Shown here piece after piece: positions 1-7,843 of a DNA stretch of 14,215 nucleotides. How positions within the stretch are numbered: position 1 is the stretch's first letter; each line of letters opens with the position of its first letter. Made by a program: the position numbers and the translations under genes. The notes under the pieces are model-generated. The model worked only from the letters and a program-made list of their open reading frames with translations, was not told the origin of the DNA and searched no databases. Origin of the DNA: Aadella sp043822885 (GTDB lineage: Bacteria; Omnitrophota; Gorgyraeia; Tantalellales; Tantalellaceae); contig JBDRBI010000067.1 in NCBI GenBank assembly GCA_043822885.1, positions 1-14,215 of the forward strand. The letters run 5' to 3'.

Positions 1-251
1 TAAAAAAGATAACAGCTGCCTTTGGTATATCAAAAAACGGTGTAGATTTTAAATCACTTGATGGTGAGCCTACATACATATTTTTCCTTCTTATAGCTCC
101 CGGCGAGACCCCGGGACCGCACCTTAAAGTCTTAGCCAAGATATCCCGTTTGTTAGACGACAAATTTATAAGAGACAGATTGCGAGATGCCGCGGACGTT
201 CGGGATCTTTTGAGAATAATAAAAGAAGAAGAACAGAAAAAATCGGAGTAA
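1..251 (+). CDS. PTS EIIA domain protein (type 2, fructose/nitrogen-like), C-terminal part only
   Basis: Only the last 82 codons are present; the frame is open at the left edge (first whole codon at base 3) and stops with TAA at 249-251. The visible protein contains FFLLIAPGETPGPHLKVLAK followed by ISRLLDDKFIRDRLRDA, which matches the C-terminal half of the PTS_EIIA_2 fold (PtsN/FruA-type IIA): a beta strand, the loop before 'HLKVLA', and two closing helices. The phospho-accepting His lies upstream and is not visible. Family members receive phosphate from HPr; the free-standing versions act as regulators rather than transporters. HPr and Enzyme I are encoded 3.4 kb downstream on the same strand, which supports the assignment. 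No IIB or IIC domain follows. It ends 88 nt before the chosen yvcK start. Whether it is a stand-alone IIA or the end of a fusion cannot be told. Confidence 0.85.
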   Translation, partial: KKITAAFGISKNGVDFKSLDGEPTYIFFLLIAPGETPGPHLKVLAKISRLLDDKFIRDRLRDAADVRDLLRIIKEEEQKKSE

Positions 252-339
252 ACGGATCTTCATTTAGTTGTAAGTGAAAGAAGAGGGTTGTCCGTTCTAC
301 AGTGATAGATATTCTTTGTCTAAAAGGATCCTTGATCAT

Positions 340-1593
340 ATGAGAAGTCTTAAATGGTTATACCCCGGGATGCTCGTTAAGAGATGGATATTTTTATCCA
401 TTTTCGGGATATTGATGATATCTATGGGTTTTGTCATAGTTATAGCCGAGCGTAATCCCGAGAATAAAGCTATAGCGGGGATAGTCATTATAGCGGGTAT
501 ATTGTGCGTCATAGTTGCCGTCAAGAGGATACTTAGATCTTTTATGACCGTACTAATACCTCATCATACCGCAGGCGGCAGGGATGATCTGGTAGATAAA
601 ATATATCAGAAGCGTATACTTGAAAAAGGACCCAAAATAGTGGTTATAGGGGGAGGGACGGGTCTCTCAACACTGCTTACGGGATTGAAACAGAGAACGA
701 GCAATATTACGGCGATAGTTACGGTGGCGGATGACGGAGGTTCTTCGGGAAGGCTCAGAGAAGAGTTTGATGTTTTGCCGCCGGGAGATATAAGGAACTG
801 TCTTGTGGCTTTATCCGAATCGGAAGATCTTCTGGGCGCGCTTTTCCAATTCCGTTTTACTCAGGGAGAAGGATTATACGGGCATAATTTCGGTAATCTT
901 TTTATAACGGCTCTTTCCAGAGTTACGGGAGATTTTGCTTTAGCGATAAAGGAATCCAGTAAGGTACTCGCGATAAGGGGTAATGTTTTTCCCGCTACAT
1001 TGCAAAAAGTAAAACTTGTCGCTAAAAGAGAAGACGGAAGAGAAACTGTCGGAGAAAGCCGTATCAGAGACGAAAAGGGAAGCCCCATCGACAGGCTTTC
1101 TATTGTGCCCGGCGATTGTAAGGCTACACAGGAGTCCGTTGACGCGATCCGTCAGGCGGACGCGATAGTTTTAGGCCCGGGAAGTTTATATACAAGTGTT
1201 ATGCCCAATCTGCTTATCGAAGGCATACAAAAAGCGGTAATAAAAGCTAAGGTGCCTAAGATCTATATATGCAACGTTATGACCGAAGCCGGGGAAACTG
1301 ACGATTATTCAGTGAGCGATCATATGGGGGCCATAATAAGACATACACATCCCGACGCGGCTAATTTTTGCATAGCGAACGTAGAACGTATACCAAAAGA
1401 ACTGTACGAGAAATATAAGCAAGAGGATAAATTCCCGGTTAAGCTTGATAGTAAGGATGAGGAATGGATGAAGCGGGAAAATATCAAACTTATCAAAGCG
1501 AGCATAGCGGGAGCCCAGGAATTTGTCCGGCACGATCCCGTTAAATTGAGTGATGTTATTATGGATATATTGAACGAATATGAGGTGCGGTAA
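340..1593 (+). CDS. yvcK: YvcK/CofD-like gluconeogenesis/morphogenesis factor with N-terminal membrane anchor
   Basis: The protein has 417 residues from ATG 340. Two hydrophobic segments (about 17-36 and 45-62) precede a Rossmann-type YvcK/CofD domain with IGGGTG (103-108), DDGGSSGRLR (131-140), NFGN (183-186) and GPGSLYTS (279-286). In Bacillus, YvcK (GlmR) binds UDP-GlcNAc and is needed for growth on gluconeogenic carbon and for cell-wall control; CofD proper makes coenzyme F420, but the DDGGSSG context and the lack of F420 genes favour YvcK. ATG 340 is chosen because KWLYPG...VKRW, the usual start of membrane-anchored family members, follows it, and AAAAGGA lies at 322-328 (an 11-nt spacer, rather long). 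The frame stays open to a GTG at 274, which would add 22 residues but has no visible ribosome-binding site. Its TAA directly abuts the next ATG, so the two genes are surely co-transcribed. Confidence 0.93.
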   Translation: MRSLKWLYPGMLVKRWIFLSIFGILMISMGFVIVIAERNPENKAIAGIVIIAGILCVIVAVKRILRSFMTVLIPHHTAGGRDDLVDKIYQKRILEKGPKIVVIGGGTGLSTLLTGLKQRTSNITAIVTVADDGGSSGRLREEFDVLPPGDIRNCLVALSESEDLLGALFQFRFTQGEGLYGHNFGNLFITALSRVTGDFALAIKESSKVLAIRGNVFPATLQKVKLVAKREDGRETVGESRIRDEKGSPIDRLSIVPGDCKATQESVDAIRQADAIVLGPGSLYTSVMPNLLIEGIQKAVIKAKVPKIYICNVMTEAGETDDYSVSDHMGAIIRHTHPDAANFCIANVERIPKELYEKYKQEDKFPVKLDSKDEEWMKRENIKLIKASIAGAQEFVRHDPVKLSDVIMDILNEYEVR

Positions 1594-3627
1594 ATGAGTA
1601 AGATAAAGTTCTCAATGGCGTTTCATTGCTATCAGCCTGTCTTTAATTTTGACAGCGAATTTGATTACGCGTACGAGAAAGCTTATCTTCCGCTTCTAGA
1701 GATGTTCGAGAAACATCCGGGGATAAAAGCTTCGTTCCATTATCCCGGGAATATGCTGAAATGGTTCCAGGAAACACATCCCGAGTATATAGATAAACTG
1801 AGAACACTTATCGCGAGAGAGCAGATAGAGATCATGGGCGGATGTTATTATGAACCGGTCATGTCTATGATCCCGGATGAGGACAGGAAGGGGCAGATAA
1901 AGAGAAACAGCTCACTCATACAGGAAATATTCGGGATCCGGCCGAGAGGCGCGTGGGTAACAGAACGGGTATGGGAACCGGAATTTGCCGAAACTTTGAT
2001 AAACGAAGATATGGAATATACCATTCTGGATGACAGTCATTTATTGAAAGCGGGAGCGGATAAAAAAAATCTGTTCCGTCCGTGGAGTATCAAAGAAAAA
2101 ACGGGAGAATTGACCGTTTTCCCGGCTGACAGAAGCCTAAGATACGCGATGCCGTTCAGTTCTCCGGAAGCGGTCTTAGATTACATGAGAGAAACCATAC
2201 GCGGATCGATAAATGATAAGTGTCTTTTTTTTGCCGATGACGGTGAAAAGTTCGGGGCATGGCCTAGTACACATAAACTTGTGTATGAAAAAAGATGGCT
2301 TGATAGATTTTTTTCCCTTTTGACCGATAATCCCGATCTGGTCGAAACATATACTTATTCCGAAATTATGGATACGGTCAAGCCTCACAGGATCAATACG
2401 CTTCCGACCGCGAGTTACGGAGAGATGATGGATTGGAGTGAAGGCGATTTTAATAATTTTTTCACAAAGTATCCGGAAGCCGACAGGATGCATAAAAGGA
2501 TGATGTCTGTCAGCAGGATGCTTAAAGAAAAGATCAGAAATAATTCAGACGAGAAAGAAGAAGAAGGGTTGAAAAAAGCGGAGATAGAACTATATAAAGC
2601 GCAATCGGGATGCGCGTATTGGCACGGTATTTTCGGAGGAGTATACCTACCTCATTTGAGGTCGGGAGTATACCACCATCTCATAAAAGCCAAGGGTGAG
2701 ATAGAAGGAAAGGACGCGGTATCCTCAAAACGTATCAAGGCCATAGAATATGAAATGGGTGACGGAGATTCGGAAACCGTGATAGAGAATGCTGTTTTTG
2801 ATATTTATCTCGCCTCATCCGACGGAGGAGGGATAAGCGAACTGGATTATAAACCGAAAGCTGTTAATCTGGTAAATTCCATGTCCCGTATAGAGGAAAA
2901 GTATCACAAAAAAGCGAATTGGGGATATTTTCGGCGGATGATACGCGCGAGACGGGCAATAGCGAAAGGCGGATCCGCGGATATACATGACGCTTTGGGT
3001 ATAGGAGAAAAAGGCCTGAAGAAATTTTTGCATTACGATGACCATACCAGACGTTCTTTTATTACGCACATTTTGGATAAAAACTCGTCACTGGATAAAT
3101 TACGTACGGGTTCTTCGGGAAACAGATCTTTTCTTCAGGGAAAATATGATCTTGTTCTGGGGTCGGGCAATGATTCTATAATCGGTACCTTCTCTAAAAG
3201 AGATAAAGTAATATCAGGAACCGGTAAGGAGCTGGACCTTGAAATAGAAAAAAAAGTAAGTCTTAACAGGAGCTCCACTATTGACCTCTCGCACAGTATA
3301 AGACAATATAACGCCGTGGGAAAAGGGGAGATCGTTAAATACGCGATAGAATTCAATATGCTCATTTGGGACAAAAAAAGGGGCAATAAGACTTTTTTAA
3401 CAAAAAAAGATAGTCTCTGTCTTAAGGATAGATATTCAGGACTGATTGTAAAATTTTATTTTGATCGACAATGTGAGTTAATGACATATCCTGTTTATAC
3501 GGTTAATGAGACGGAAAGAGGACTAAAAAAAACGTTCCAGGGGATATCTATTGTCGTGGGAGGAGAGCTCGAGGCAACAAAAACCGGACTTTGTGACCAT
3601 GTCGGTATTAAACTGGAGATAAATTAA
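1594..3627 (+). CDS. GH57 glycoside hydrolase, 4-alpha-glucanotransferase / alpha-amylase type
   Basis: The 677-residue protein carries all five GH57 conserved regions: FHCYQP (10-15), GGCYYEP (82-88), WVTERVWEP (121-129), FADDGEKFG (213-221) and YWHGIFGG (342-349). By alignment to the Thermococcus litoralis glucanotransferase (659 residues; Glu123 nucleophile, Asp214 acid/base) the likely catalytic residues are Glu124 and Asp215. The N-terminal (beta/alpha)7 barrel is followed by helical and beta-rich C-terminal regions, as in that family. There is no signal peptide, so the enzyme should be cytoplasmic and act on intracellular alpha-glucan (glycogen or maltodextrin). Transferase versus amylase activity cannot be decided from sequence alone. 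The start abuts the yvcK stop, and GAGGTG (1582-1587), 6 nt upstream, is a clear ribosome-binding site. HPr follows after 1 nt. Its place between yvcK and ptsH links glucan breakdown to carbon-status control. Confidence 0.93.
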   Translation: MSKIKFSMAFHCYQPVFNFDSEFDYAYEKAYLPLLEMFEKHPGIKASFHYPGNMLKWFQETHPEYIDKLRTLIAREQIEIMGGCYYEPVMSMIPDEDRKGQIKRNSSLIQEIFGIRPRGAWVTERVWEPEFAETLINEDMEYTILDDSHLLKAGADKKNLFRPWSIKEKTGELTVFPADRSLRYAMPFSSPEAVLDYMRETIRGSINDKCLFFADDGEKFGAWPSTHKLVYEKRWLDRFFSLLTDNPDLVETYTYSEIMDTVKPHRINTLPTASYGEMMDWSEGDFNNFFTKYPEADRMHKRMMSVSRMLKEKIRNNSDEKEEEGLKKAEIELYKAQSGCAYWHGIFGGVYLPHLRSGVYHHLIKAKGEIEGKDAVSSKRIKAIEYEMGDGDSETVIENAVFDIYLASSDGGGISELDYKPKAVNLVNSMSRIEEKYHKKANWGYFRRMIRARRAIAKGGSADIHDALGIGEKGLKKFLHYDDHTRRSFITHILDKNSSLDKLRTGSSGNRSFLQGKYDLVLGSGNDSIIGTFSKRDKVISGTGKELDLEIEKKVSLNRSSTIDLSHSIRQYNAVGKGEIVKYAIEFNMLIWDKKRGNKTFLTKKDSLCLKDRYSGLIVKFYFDRQCELMTYPVYTVNETERGLKKTFQGISIVVGGELEATKTGLCDHVGIKLEIN

Positions 3628-3628
3628 T

Positions 3629-3907
3629 ATGGTCGTAAAAAGAGAAATAACCATAAAGAACAAAACAGGTCTGCATGCCAGACCCGCCGCGTTATTTGTC
3701 CAGATAGCGAATAAATACGAAAGCGATATAACCGTAATAAAGGACGATCAAGAGGTCAACGGCAAATCAATCATGGGGATACTGATGTTAGCGGCCGAAA
3801 GCGGGGCAAAGATAATGATAATAGCTGACGGAGAAGACGCGGAAAACGCTGTAGAGGAGCTGTCTAATATCGTCATGAACGATGTTGACATTAATTTGGG
3901 AAAGTAA
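3629..3907 (+). CDS. ptsH: Phosphocarrier protein HPr
   Basis: This 92-residue protein has the full HPr fold. The catalytic site is KTGLHARPA with the phospho-accepting His16. The second signature, VNGKSIMGILMLAA, places Ser47 at the position phosphorylated by HPr kinase (Ser46 in Bacillus) with the surrounding residues conserved, so the protein could be controlled by HPrK/P; no hprK is in the window. HPr takes phosphate from Enzyme I, encoded next, and passes it to EIIA domains such as the one at the left edge. The start is one base after the GH57 stop, with GGAG about 9-11 nt upstream inside the preceding gene, implying translational coupling. Enzyme I begins 12 nt after the stop. Confidence 0.98.
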   Translation: MVVKREITIKNKTGLHARPAALFVQIANKYESDITVIKDDQEVNGKSIMGILMLAAESGAKIMIIADGEDAENAVEELSNIVMNDVDINLGK

Positions 3908-3919
3908 GGAAAAACAATT

Positions 3920-5716
3920 ATGGGCGAGACAAAAAAAGAAAAAAATTTTTCTTTCAAAAAAAAGCAGATCCAGCTGAAAGGTATACCCGCCGCTCCGGGA
4001 ATAGCTATCGCGAAAGTTTATTTCTACGGGACGGAGGATATCGTTCCCCGGGAACATTCCATACAGGATAAGGATATTCCCGATGAGGTGATACGCTTTA
4101 AAGAGGCGTTGAAGCAGACAAGAAAAGAGATACTGGCCATAGAAAAGAAAATATCCAAAGAGATGGGGGTTGAACACGGGAAGATATTCAGCGCGCATTT
4201 ATTGGTTCTTGAAGACAGCGTATTGGTCCAGGAAGTTGTTTCGCGTCTGAAGAAAAAAAAGAAGAACATAGAATCGATATTTGCCGAAGTGTTGAACAAG
4301 TATATAAGCGTGCTTTCCGCGGCAAAGGATGAATATCTCAGGGACAGGATAAGTGACATAACGGATGTAGGCAAAAGGATATTAAGAAATCTACTCGGGC
4401 AAAAGGAGAAAAGCCTTGATAAGATCGAGGAGAAATCCATTGTAGTGGCTTATGATCTATCCCCCTCAGACACGGCAATGATGCCTAAAGGGAGTGTTCT
4501 GGGGTTTGTAACCGATATCGGCGGCAGGACATCACATACGGCTATCATGGCTAAGTCATTAGAAATACCCGCTGTTGTGGGTTTGGAGACCATTACGGAT
4601 GTGGTGAAAAACGGGGATCAGCTCATAGTGGACGGGATCCATGGTGTTGTTATAGTCAATCCTACTAAGCAGCTTCTTGTCAAATATCAGGAAGAGAAAA
4701 GACGTTACGAATATCTTGAACACGAACTTGTAGAGTTAAAGACCCTTCCCTCTGAAACGCTTGACGGGAAGAAGTTCATAGTCGCCGGGAATATTGAATT
4801 GCCGGAAGATGTGGCCAGTGTTATAGCGCACGGAGCGGAAGGCATAGGATTGTACAGGACCGAATATTTTTATATGAATCGCCAGGATCTTCCTACGGAA
4901 GAAGAGCAGTTCAACGCGTATAGATCGGTAGCCGAGAAAATAAGCCCCCATTGTGTTGTTATCAGAACATTGGACTTGGGAGGGGATAAGTTTCTTTCTC
5001 AATTAGATGTGCCTAAGGAAATGAATCCGTTCTTGGGGTGGAGAGCTATACGGTTTTGTTTGGCAAGGCCCGCTATCTTCAAGACGCAGCTTCGCGCTAT
5101 TTTAAGAGCTTCCGCGTACGGCAATTTAAAACTTATGTATCCGATGATATCCGGAGTAGGAGAGTTTAGACAGGCAAACGCGCTCTTAGAGAAAGTAAAA
5201 AAAGATCTTCGGTCTAAAGGGGTGCCCTTTAATGAGAAGATGCCGGTCGGAGCTATGATAGAAGTGCCCTCCGCGGCGATAACCAGTGATATTTTAGCTA
5301 AAGAAGCCGATTTTTTCAGTATAGGAACAAATGATCTGATCCAATATTCGCTGGCGGTAGACCGGGTCAATGAGAAGATAGCATATCTTTACGAACCCAC
5401 GCATCCGGCGGTATTGAGTCTCATAAAGATGGTCATAGATAACGGCCACAAAGAAGGTATTCCGGTAGCTTTGTGCGGGGAGATGGCCGGAGATGTGGTT
5501 TTGACCATGATACTTCTTGGATTGGGATTAGACGAATTCAGCACCTCTCCCATAGCTGTTCCGGAAGTTAAGAACATCATAAGGTCAGTTAATTCCGAAG
5601 ACGCGAAAAAAATAGCCATAGACGTGTTTAAATTTACAACGGGAAAAGAAGTGCAGGATTTTGCTAAAGCAAAACTGAAAGAACTGGTCCCGGAAATGTT
5701 GATAGACCTGGAATAA
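3920..5716 (+). CDS. ptsI: Phosphoenolpyruvate-protein phosphotransferase (PTS Enzyme I)
   Basis: The 598-residue protein transfers phosphate from phosphoenolpyruvate to HPr in the cytoplasm. It begins with a Lys-rich extension of about 15 residues, then the HPr-binding helical domain (about 20-140), the swivelling His domain with GGRTSHTAIMA (active His206), and the PEP-binding TIM barrel. The barrel shows GLYRTEYFYMNR, LGGDKF, SIGTNDLIQYSLAVDR and ALCGEMAGD with the catalytic Cys519. Length is slightly above the usual 570-580 because of the N-terminal extension. AAGGA overlaps the HPr stop codon about 10 nt before the ATG, a normal ribosome-binding site. No key residue is missing, so a working phosphorelay to HPr is expected. 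No EIIC permease is encoded nearby. Confidence 0.98.
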   Translation: MGETKKEKNFSFKKKQIQLKGIPAAPGIAIAKVYFYGTEDIVPREHSIQDKDIPDEVIRFKEALKQTRKEILAIEKKISKEMGVEHGKIFSAHLLVLEDSVLVQEVVSRLKKKKKNIESIFAEVLNKYISVLSAAKDEYLRDRISDITDVGKRILRNLLGQKEKSLDKIEEKSIVVAYDLSPSDTAMMPKGSVLGFVTDIGGRTSHTAIMAKSLEIPAVVGLETITDVVKNGDQLIVDGIHGVVIVNPTKQLLVKYQEEKRRYEYLEHELVELKTLPSETLDGKKFIVAGNIELPEDVASVIAHGAEGIGLYRTEYFYMNRQDLPTEEEQFNAYRSVAEKISPHCVVIRTLDLGGDKFLSQLDVPKEMNPFLGWRAIRFCLARPAIFKTQLRAILRASAYGNLKLMYPMISGVGEFRQANALLEKVKKDLRSKGVPFNEKMPVGAMIEVPSAAITSDILAKEADFFSIGTNDLIQYSLAVDRVNEKIAYLYEPTHPAVLSLIKMVIDNGHKEGIPVALCGEMAGDVVLTMILLGLGLDEFSTSPIAVPEVKNIIRSVNSEDAKKIAIDVFKFTTGKEVQDFAKAKLKELVPEMLIDLE

Positions 5717-5738
5717 AAAACTTTAAGAAAGGAAAAAT

Positions 5739-6482
5739 ATGAAGGGAATAATATTGGCCGCGGGATACGGAACACGCTTGTATCCTTTGACACTTGATCG
5801 TCCTAAGCCGCTTATAAAGGTGGGAGGAAAGACCATTCTAGAAAGATTATTACGGAAACTCGAACAAATAGACACTTGTGACGGCGTCTACATCGTGACT
5901 AATAATAAATTTGCCGGAATGGTATCCAACTGGGTCGCGGCCAGAAGTTTTTCGATGAAAATAGAGATCATTAACGATCTTACAAATTCAAATGAAGATA
6001 GATTGGGCGCCATCGGAGATATTGATCTTGTACTTAAAGACAAAGATCCCAAAGACGAGTTGTTAATAATAGCGGGAGATAATCTTTTTGAATTTGATAT
6101 AAAGAATTTTATATTTTTTTCCCGTGATAAAAAGACGCTCAGTATCGCTTTATTCGACGTAAAAGACAAGGAACTCGCGAAAAGATACGGGATAGTATCC
6201 ATCGAAGAAGGCGGTAAAATAAAAGGATTTCAGGAAAAACCCGAAGAACCGCAGAGCACCCTTGCCTCGACCGGCATTTATTATCTCACTAAAGAAGGCC
6301 GGGGACTTCTGGATGATTATATGAAGACAGATCTTGTAAAGGACGCGCCCGGAAATTTTGTAAAATGGGTATCGGAAACCAGCGTAGCGTTCGGGTATGT
6401 CTTTACCGAAGGCTGGTATGACATAGGAGATAAAAAATCCTTAGAAAAAGCTGACATTGAATACAGAGAACGCGAACTATAA
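5739..6482 (+). CDS. Sugar-phosphate nucleotidyltransferase (NTP_transferase family)
   Basis: This 247-residue, single-domain GT-A-like enzyme has the signature LAAGYGTRLYPLT (6-18) with RPKPLIKVGGK (21-31, including the phosphate-binding Lys23). It also has the metal/sugar region AGDNLFEFD (112-120), FQEKPEE (164-170) and GWYDIGDKKS (225-234). Such enzymes join an NTP to a sugar 1-phosphate (or a similar phosphorylated alcohol) to make an activated sugar for glycan or lipopolysaccharide synthesis. The middle motif reads RLGAIGDI, not the LGTAGA typical of RmlA or GalU, so nucleotide and sugar cannot be named. There is no C-terminal left-handed beta helix. AAAGGA lies about 6 nt before the ATG. 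The gene follows ptsI after 22 nt and precedes metK by 20 nt, so it probably belongs to the same transcript. Confidence 0.92.
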   Translation: MKGIILAAGYGTRLYPLTLDRPKPLIKVGGKTILERLLRKLEQIDTCDGVYIVTNNKFAGMVSNWVAARSFSMKIEIINDLTNSNEDRLGAIGDIDLVLKDKDPKDELLIIAGDNLFEFDIKNFIFFSRDKKTLSIALFDVKDKELAKRYGIVSIEEGGKIKGFQEKPEEPQSTLASTGIYYLTKEGRGLLDDYMKTDLVKDAPGNFVKWVSETSVAFGYVFTEGWYDIGDKKSLEKADIEYREREL

Positions 6483-6502
6483 AAAAAGAAAGGGGAAGAT
6501 CA

Positions 6503-7645
6503 ATGAAACATAAATATTTTTTCACATCCGAGAGCGTAACAGAAGGCCATCCGGATAAAATATGTGATCAAATATCAGACGCGATATTGGATAAGATACT
6601 TGAAGAAGATCCTTCCGGAAGAGTCGCTTGTGAGAGTATGGTTACGACGGGGCTAGCTTTCGTAGCGGGAGAGGTAACAACATCATGCTATGTGGATATA
6701 CCGAAAGTAGTCAGAGATACCATAAAGGACATCGGGTATACCGACGCTAATTACGGATTTGATTATTTGACATGCGGTGTCGTTACTTCTATACAGGGAC
6801 AGTCTCCCGATATAGCCATGGGCGTTGATACCGGAGGAGCGGGAGACCAGGGTATGATGTTCGGATATGCTACGGATGAGACCAAAGAATTCATGCCCAT
6901 GCCGATAACCTTGGCGCATGCGTTAACAAAACGGCTGGCCCGTATACGGAAAGAAAAACTTATAGATTATCTGCGCCCGGACGGAAAAAGTCAGGTAACT
7001 ATAGAGTATGACGAAGGAGTGCCTAAAAGAGTGGAAGCGATCGTCATAAGCGCGCACCATGATTCGATAGCGAAAATGACGGATATCCACAAAGACATGA
7101 AAGAGCTTGTAATAAAAAACGTTATTCCCGCGAACCTTATGGATAAAGATACCAAAATGTTCATCAATCCTACGGGTAGATTTGAGGTAGGGGGCCCACA
7201 GGGAGATACCGGGGTTACGGGTAGAAAGATCATCGTGGATACTTACGGCGGGGTCGGAAGTCACGGCGGCGGAGCATTCAGCGGGAAAGACCCTACAAAG
7301 GTGGATAGGTCCGCTTCATATATGGCTAGATACATAGCAAAAAATATAGTAGCTTCCGGTCTGGCCAAAAAGTGTGAAGTTCAGTTAGCTTACGCTATAG
7401 GTGTGGCGGAGCCGGTAAGTATAATGGTAAACACATTCGATACGGGGAAGATCCCGGAAAGGAACATCGTAAAACTGGTCAGGGAGAATTTTAACCTTTC
7501 ACCCGGAGGTATCATAGAAAAACTTAAGCTAAGACGGCCCATATACAAAAACACAGCGTCATACGGTCATTTTGGCAGAAGCGGAGAAGGTTTTACCTGG
7601 GAAGAAATAGATATGGCGGAAATGCTGAAGAAAAAGGCGAAGTAG
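6503..7645 (+). CDS. metK: S-adenosylmethionine synthase
   Basis: The 380-residue protein makes S-adenosylmethionine from methionine and ATP. Family motifs are all present: TSESVTEGHPDKICDQISDA with His16 and Asp18 at the ATP site, GAGDQGMMFGYATDET (112-127), PTGRF (223-227), GGPQGDTGVTGRKI, and the phosphate loop GGGAFSGKDPTKVDRSA (255-271). Length matches the bacterial family (about 380-400). AAAGGGGA, about 6 nt before the ATG, is a strong ribosome-binding site. It sits 20 nt after the nucleotidyltransferase gene. ahcY, the next gene, acts on the by-product of SAM-dependent methylation, so the two form a methyl-cycle pair, although repeats separate them. Confidence 0.98.
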   Translation: MKHKYFFTSESVTEGHPDKICDQISDAILDKILEEDPSGRVACESMVTTGLAFVAGEVTTSCYVDIPKVVRDTIKDIGYTDANYGFDYLTCGVVTSIQGQSPDIAMGVDTGGAGDQGMMFGYATDETKEFMPMPITLAHALTKRLARIRKEKLIDYLRPDGKSQVTIEYDEGVPKRVEAIVISAHHDSIAKMTDIHKDMKELVIKNVIPANLMDKDTKMFINPTGRFEVGGPQGDTGVTGRKIIVDTYGGVGSHGGGAFSGKDPTKVDRSASYMARYIAKNIVASGLAKKCEVQLAYAIGVAEPVSIMVNTFDTGKIPERNIVKLVRENFNLSPGGIIEKLKLRRPIYKNTASYGHFGRSGEGFTWEEIDMAEMLKKKAK

Positions 7646-7658
7646 ACAGCTGGATAGA

Positions 7659-7689
7659 GACAATAGACGATAGACCATGGACTATAGAC
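7659..7689 (+). repeat. Heptad tandem repeat (consensus GACNATR)
   Basis: Four consecutive 7-bp units starting with GAC, then a partial fifth, lie 13 bp after the metK stop. Positions 1-3 (GAC) and 5-6 (AT) of the unit are constant; the others vary. The same consensus recurs at 9276-9306. No open frame or promoter is evident in this stretch. Confidence 0.7.
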
Positions 7690-7735
7690 AAATAATGACC
7701 GATGTACGAATTGAATGGTGTATGGGGAAATCACC

Positions 7736-7806
7736 GTCATTGCGAGGAGCGAAGCGACGAAGCAATCTTTATGAGATTGCTTCACCCCTTCGGGGTTCGC
7801 AATGAC
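7736..7806 (+). repeat. GTCATTGCGA inverted-repeat element, copy A
   Basis: This 71-bp element folds into a hairpin of two 33-nt arms around a 5-nt loop (7769-7773). In each arm the outer 10 bp (GTCATTGCGA) and inner 10 bp (GAAGCAATCT) pair perfectly. The 13-nt middles do not pair: the left is GGAGCGAAGCGAC; the right, read on the other strand, is ACCCCGAAGGGGT, itself a 5-bp mini-stem. A further stray end (CCGCAATGAC, 7819-7828) follows. No T-run follows, so it is not a classical terminator. It lies just upstream of ahcY. It resembles REP/MITE-like elements; the mobilising enzyme is not in the window. Confidence 0.85.
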
Positions 7807-7833
7807 AAAGCTTGTGGCCCGCAATGACAGAGT

Positions 7834-7839
7834 AAGGAG
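7834..7839 (+). promoter_or_regulatory. Ribosome-binding site that fixes the ahcY start
   Basis: AAGGAG lies 4 nt before ATG 7844. An in-frame ATG at 7802 sits inside the repeat hairpin, has no such site, and would add 14 residues encoded by repeat sequence, so the downstream start is preferred. Confidence 0.7.
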
Positions 7840-7843
7840 ACGA

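Noticed and set aside
340..1593. CofD (coenzyme F420 synthesis)
   Set aside because: The DDGGSSGRLR start, membrane anchor and PTS neighbours fit YvcK; no other F420 gene is nearby.
3788..4440. Long minus-strand open frames opposite ptsH and ptsI
   Set aside because: They are antisense shadows of strongly conserved genes, with no motifs or start signals of their own.
7646..7843. SAM or SAH riboswitch before ahcY
   Set aside because: The gap is accounted for by a heptad array, hairpin A and a stray repeat end; I could not find the conserved junctions of a known SAM or SAH riboswitch class.
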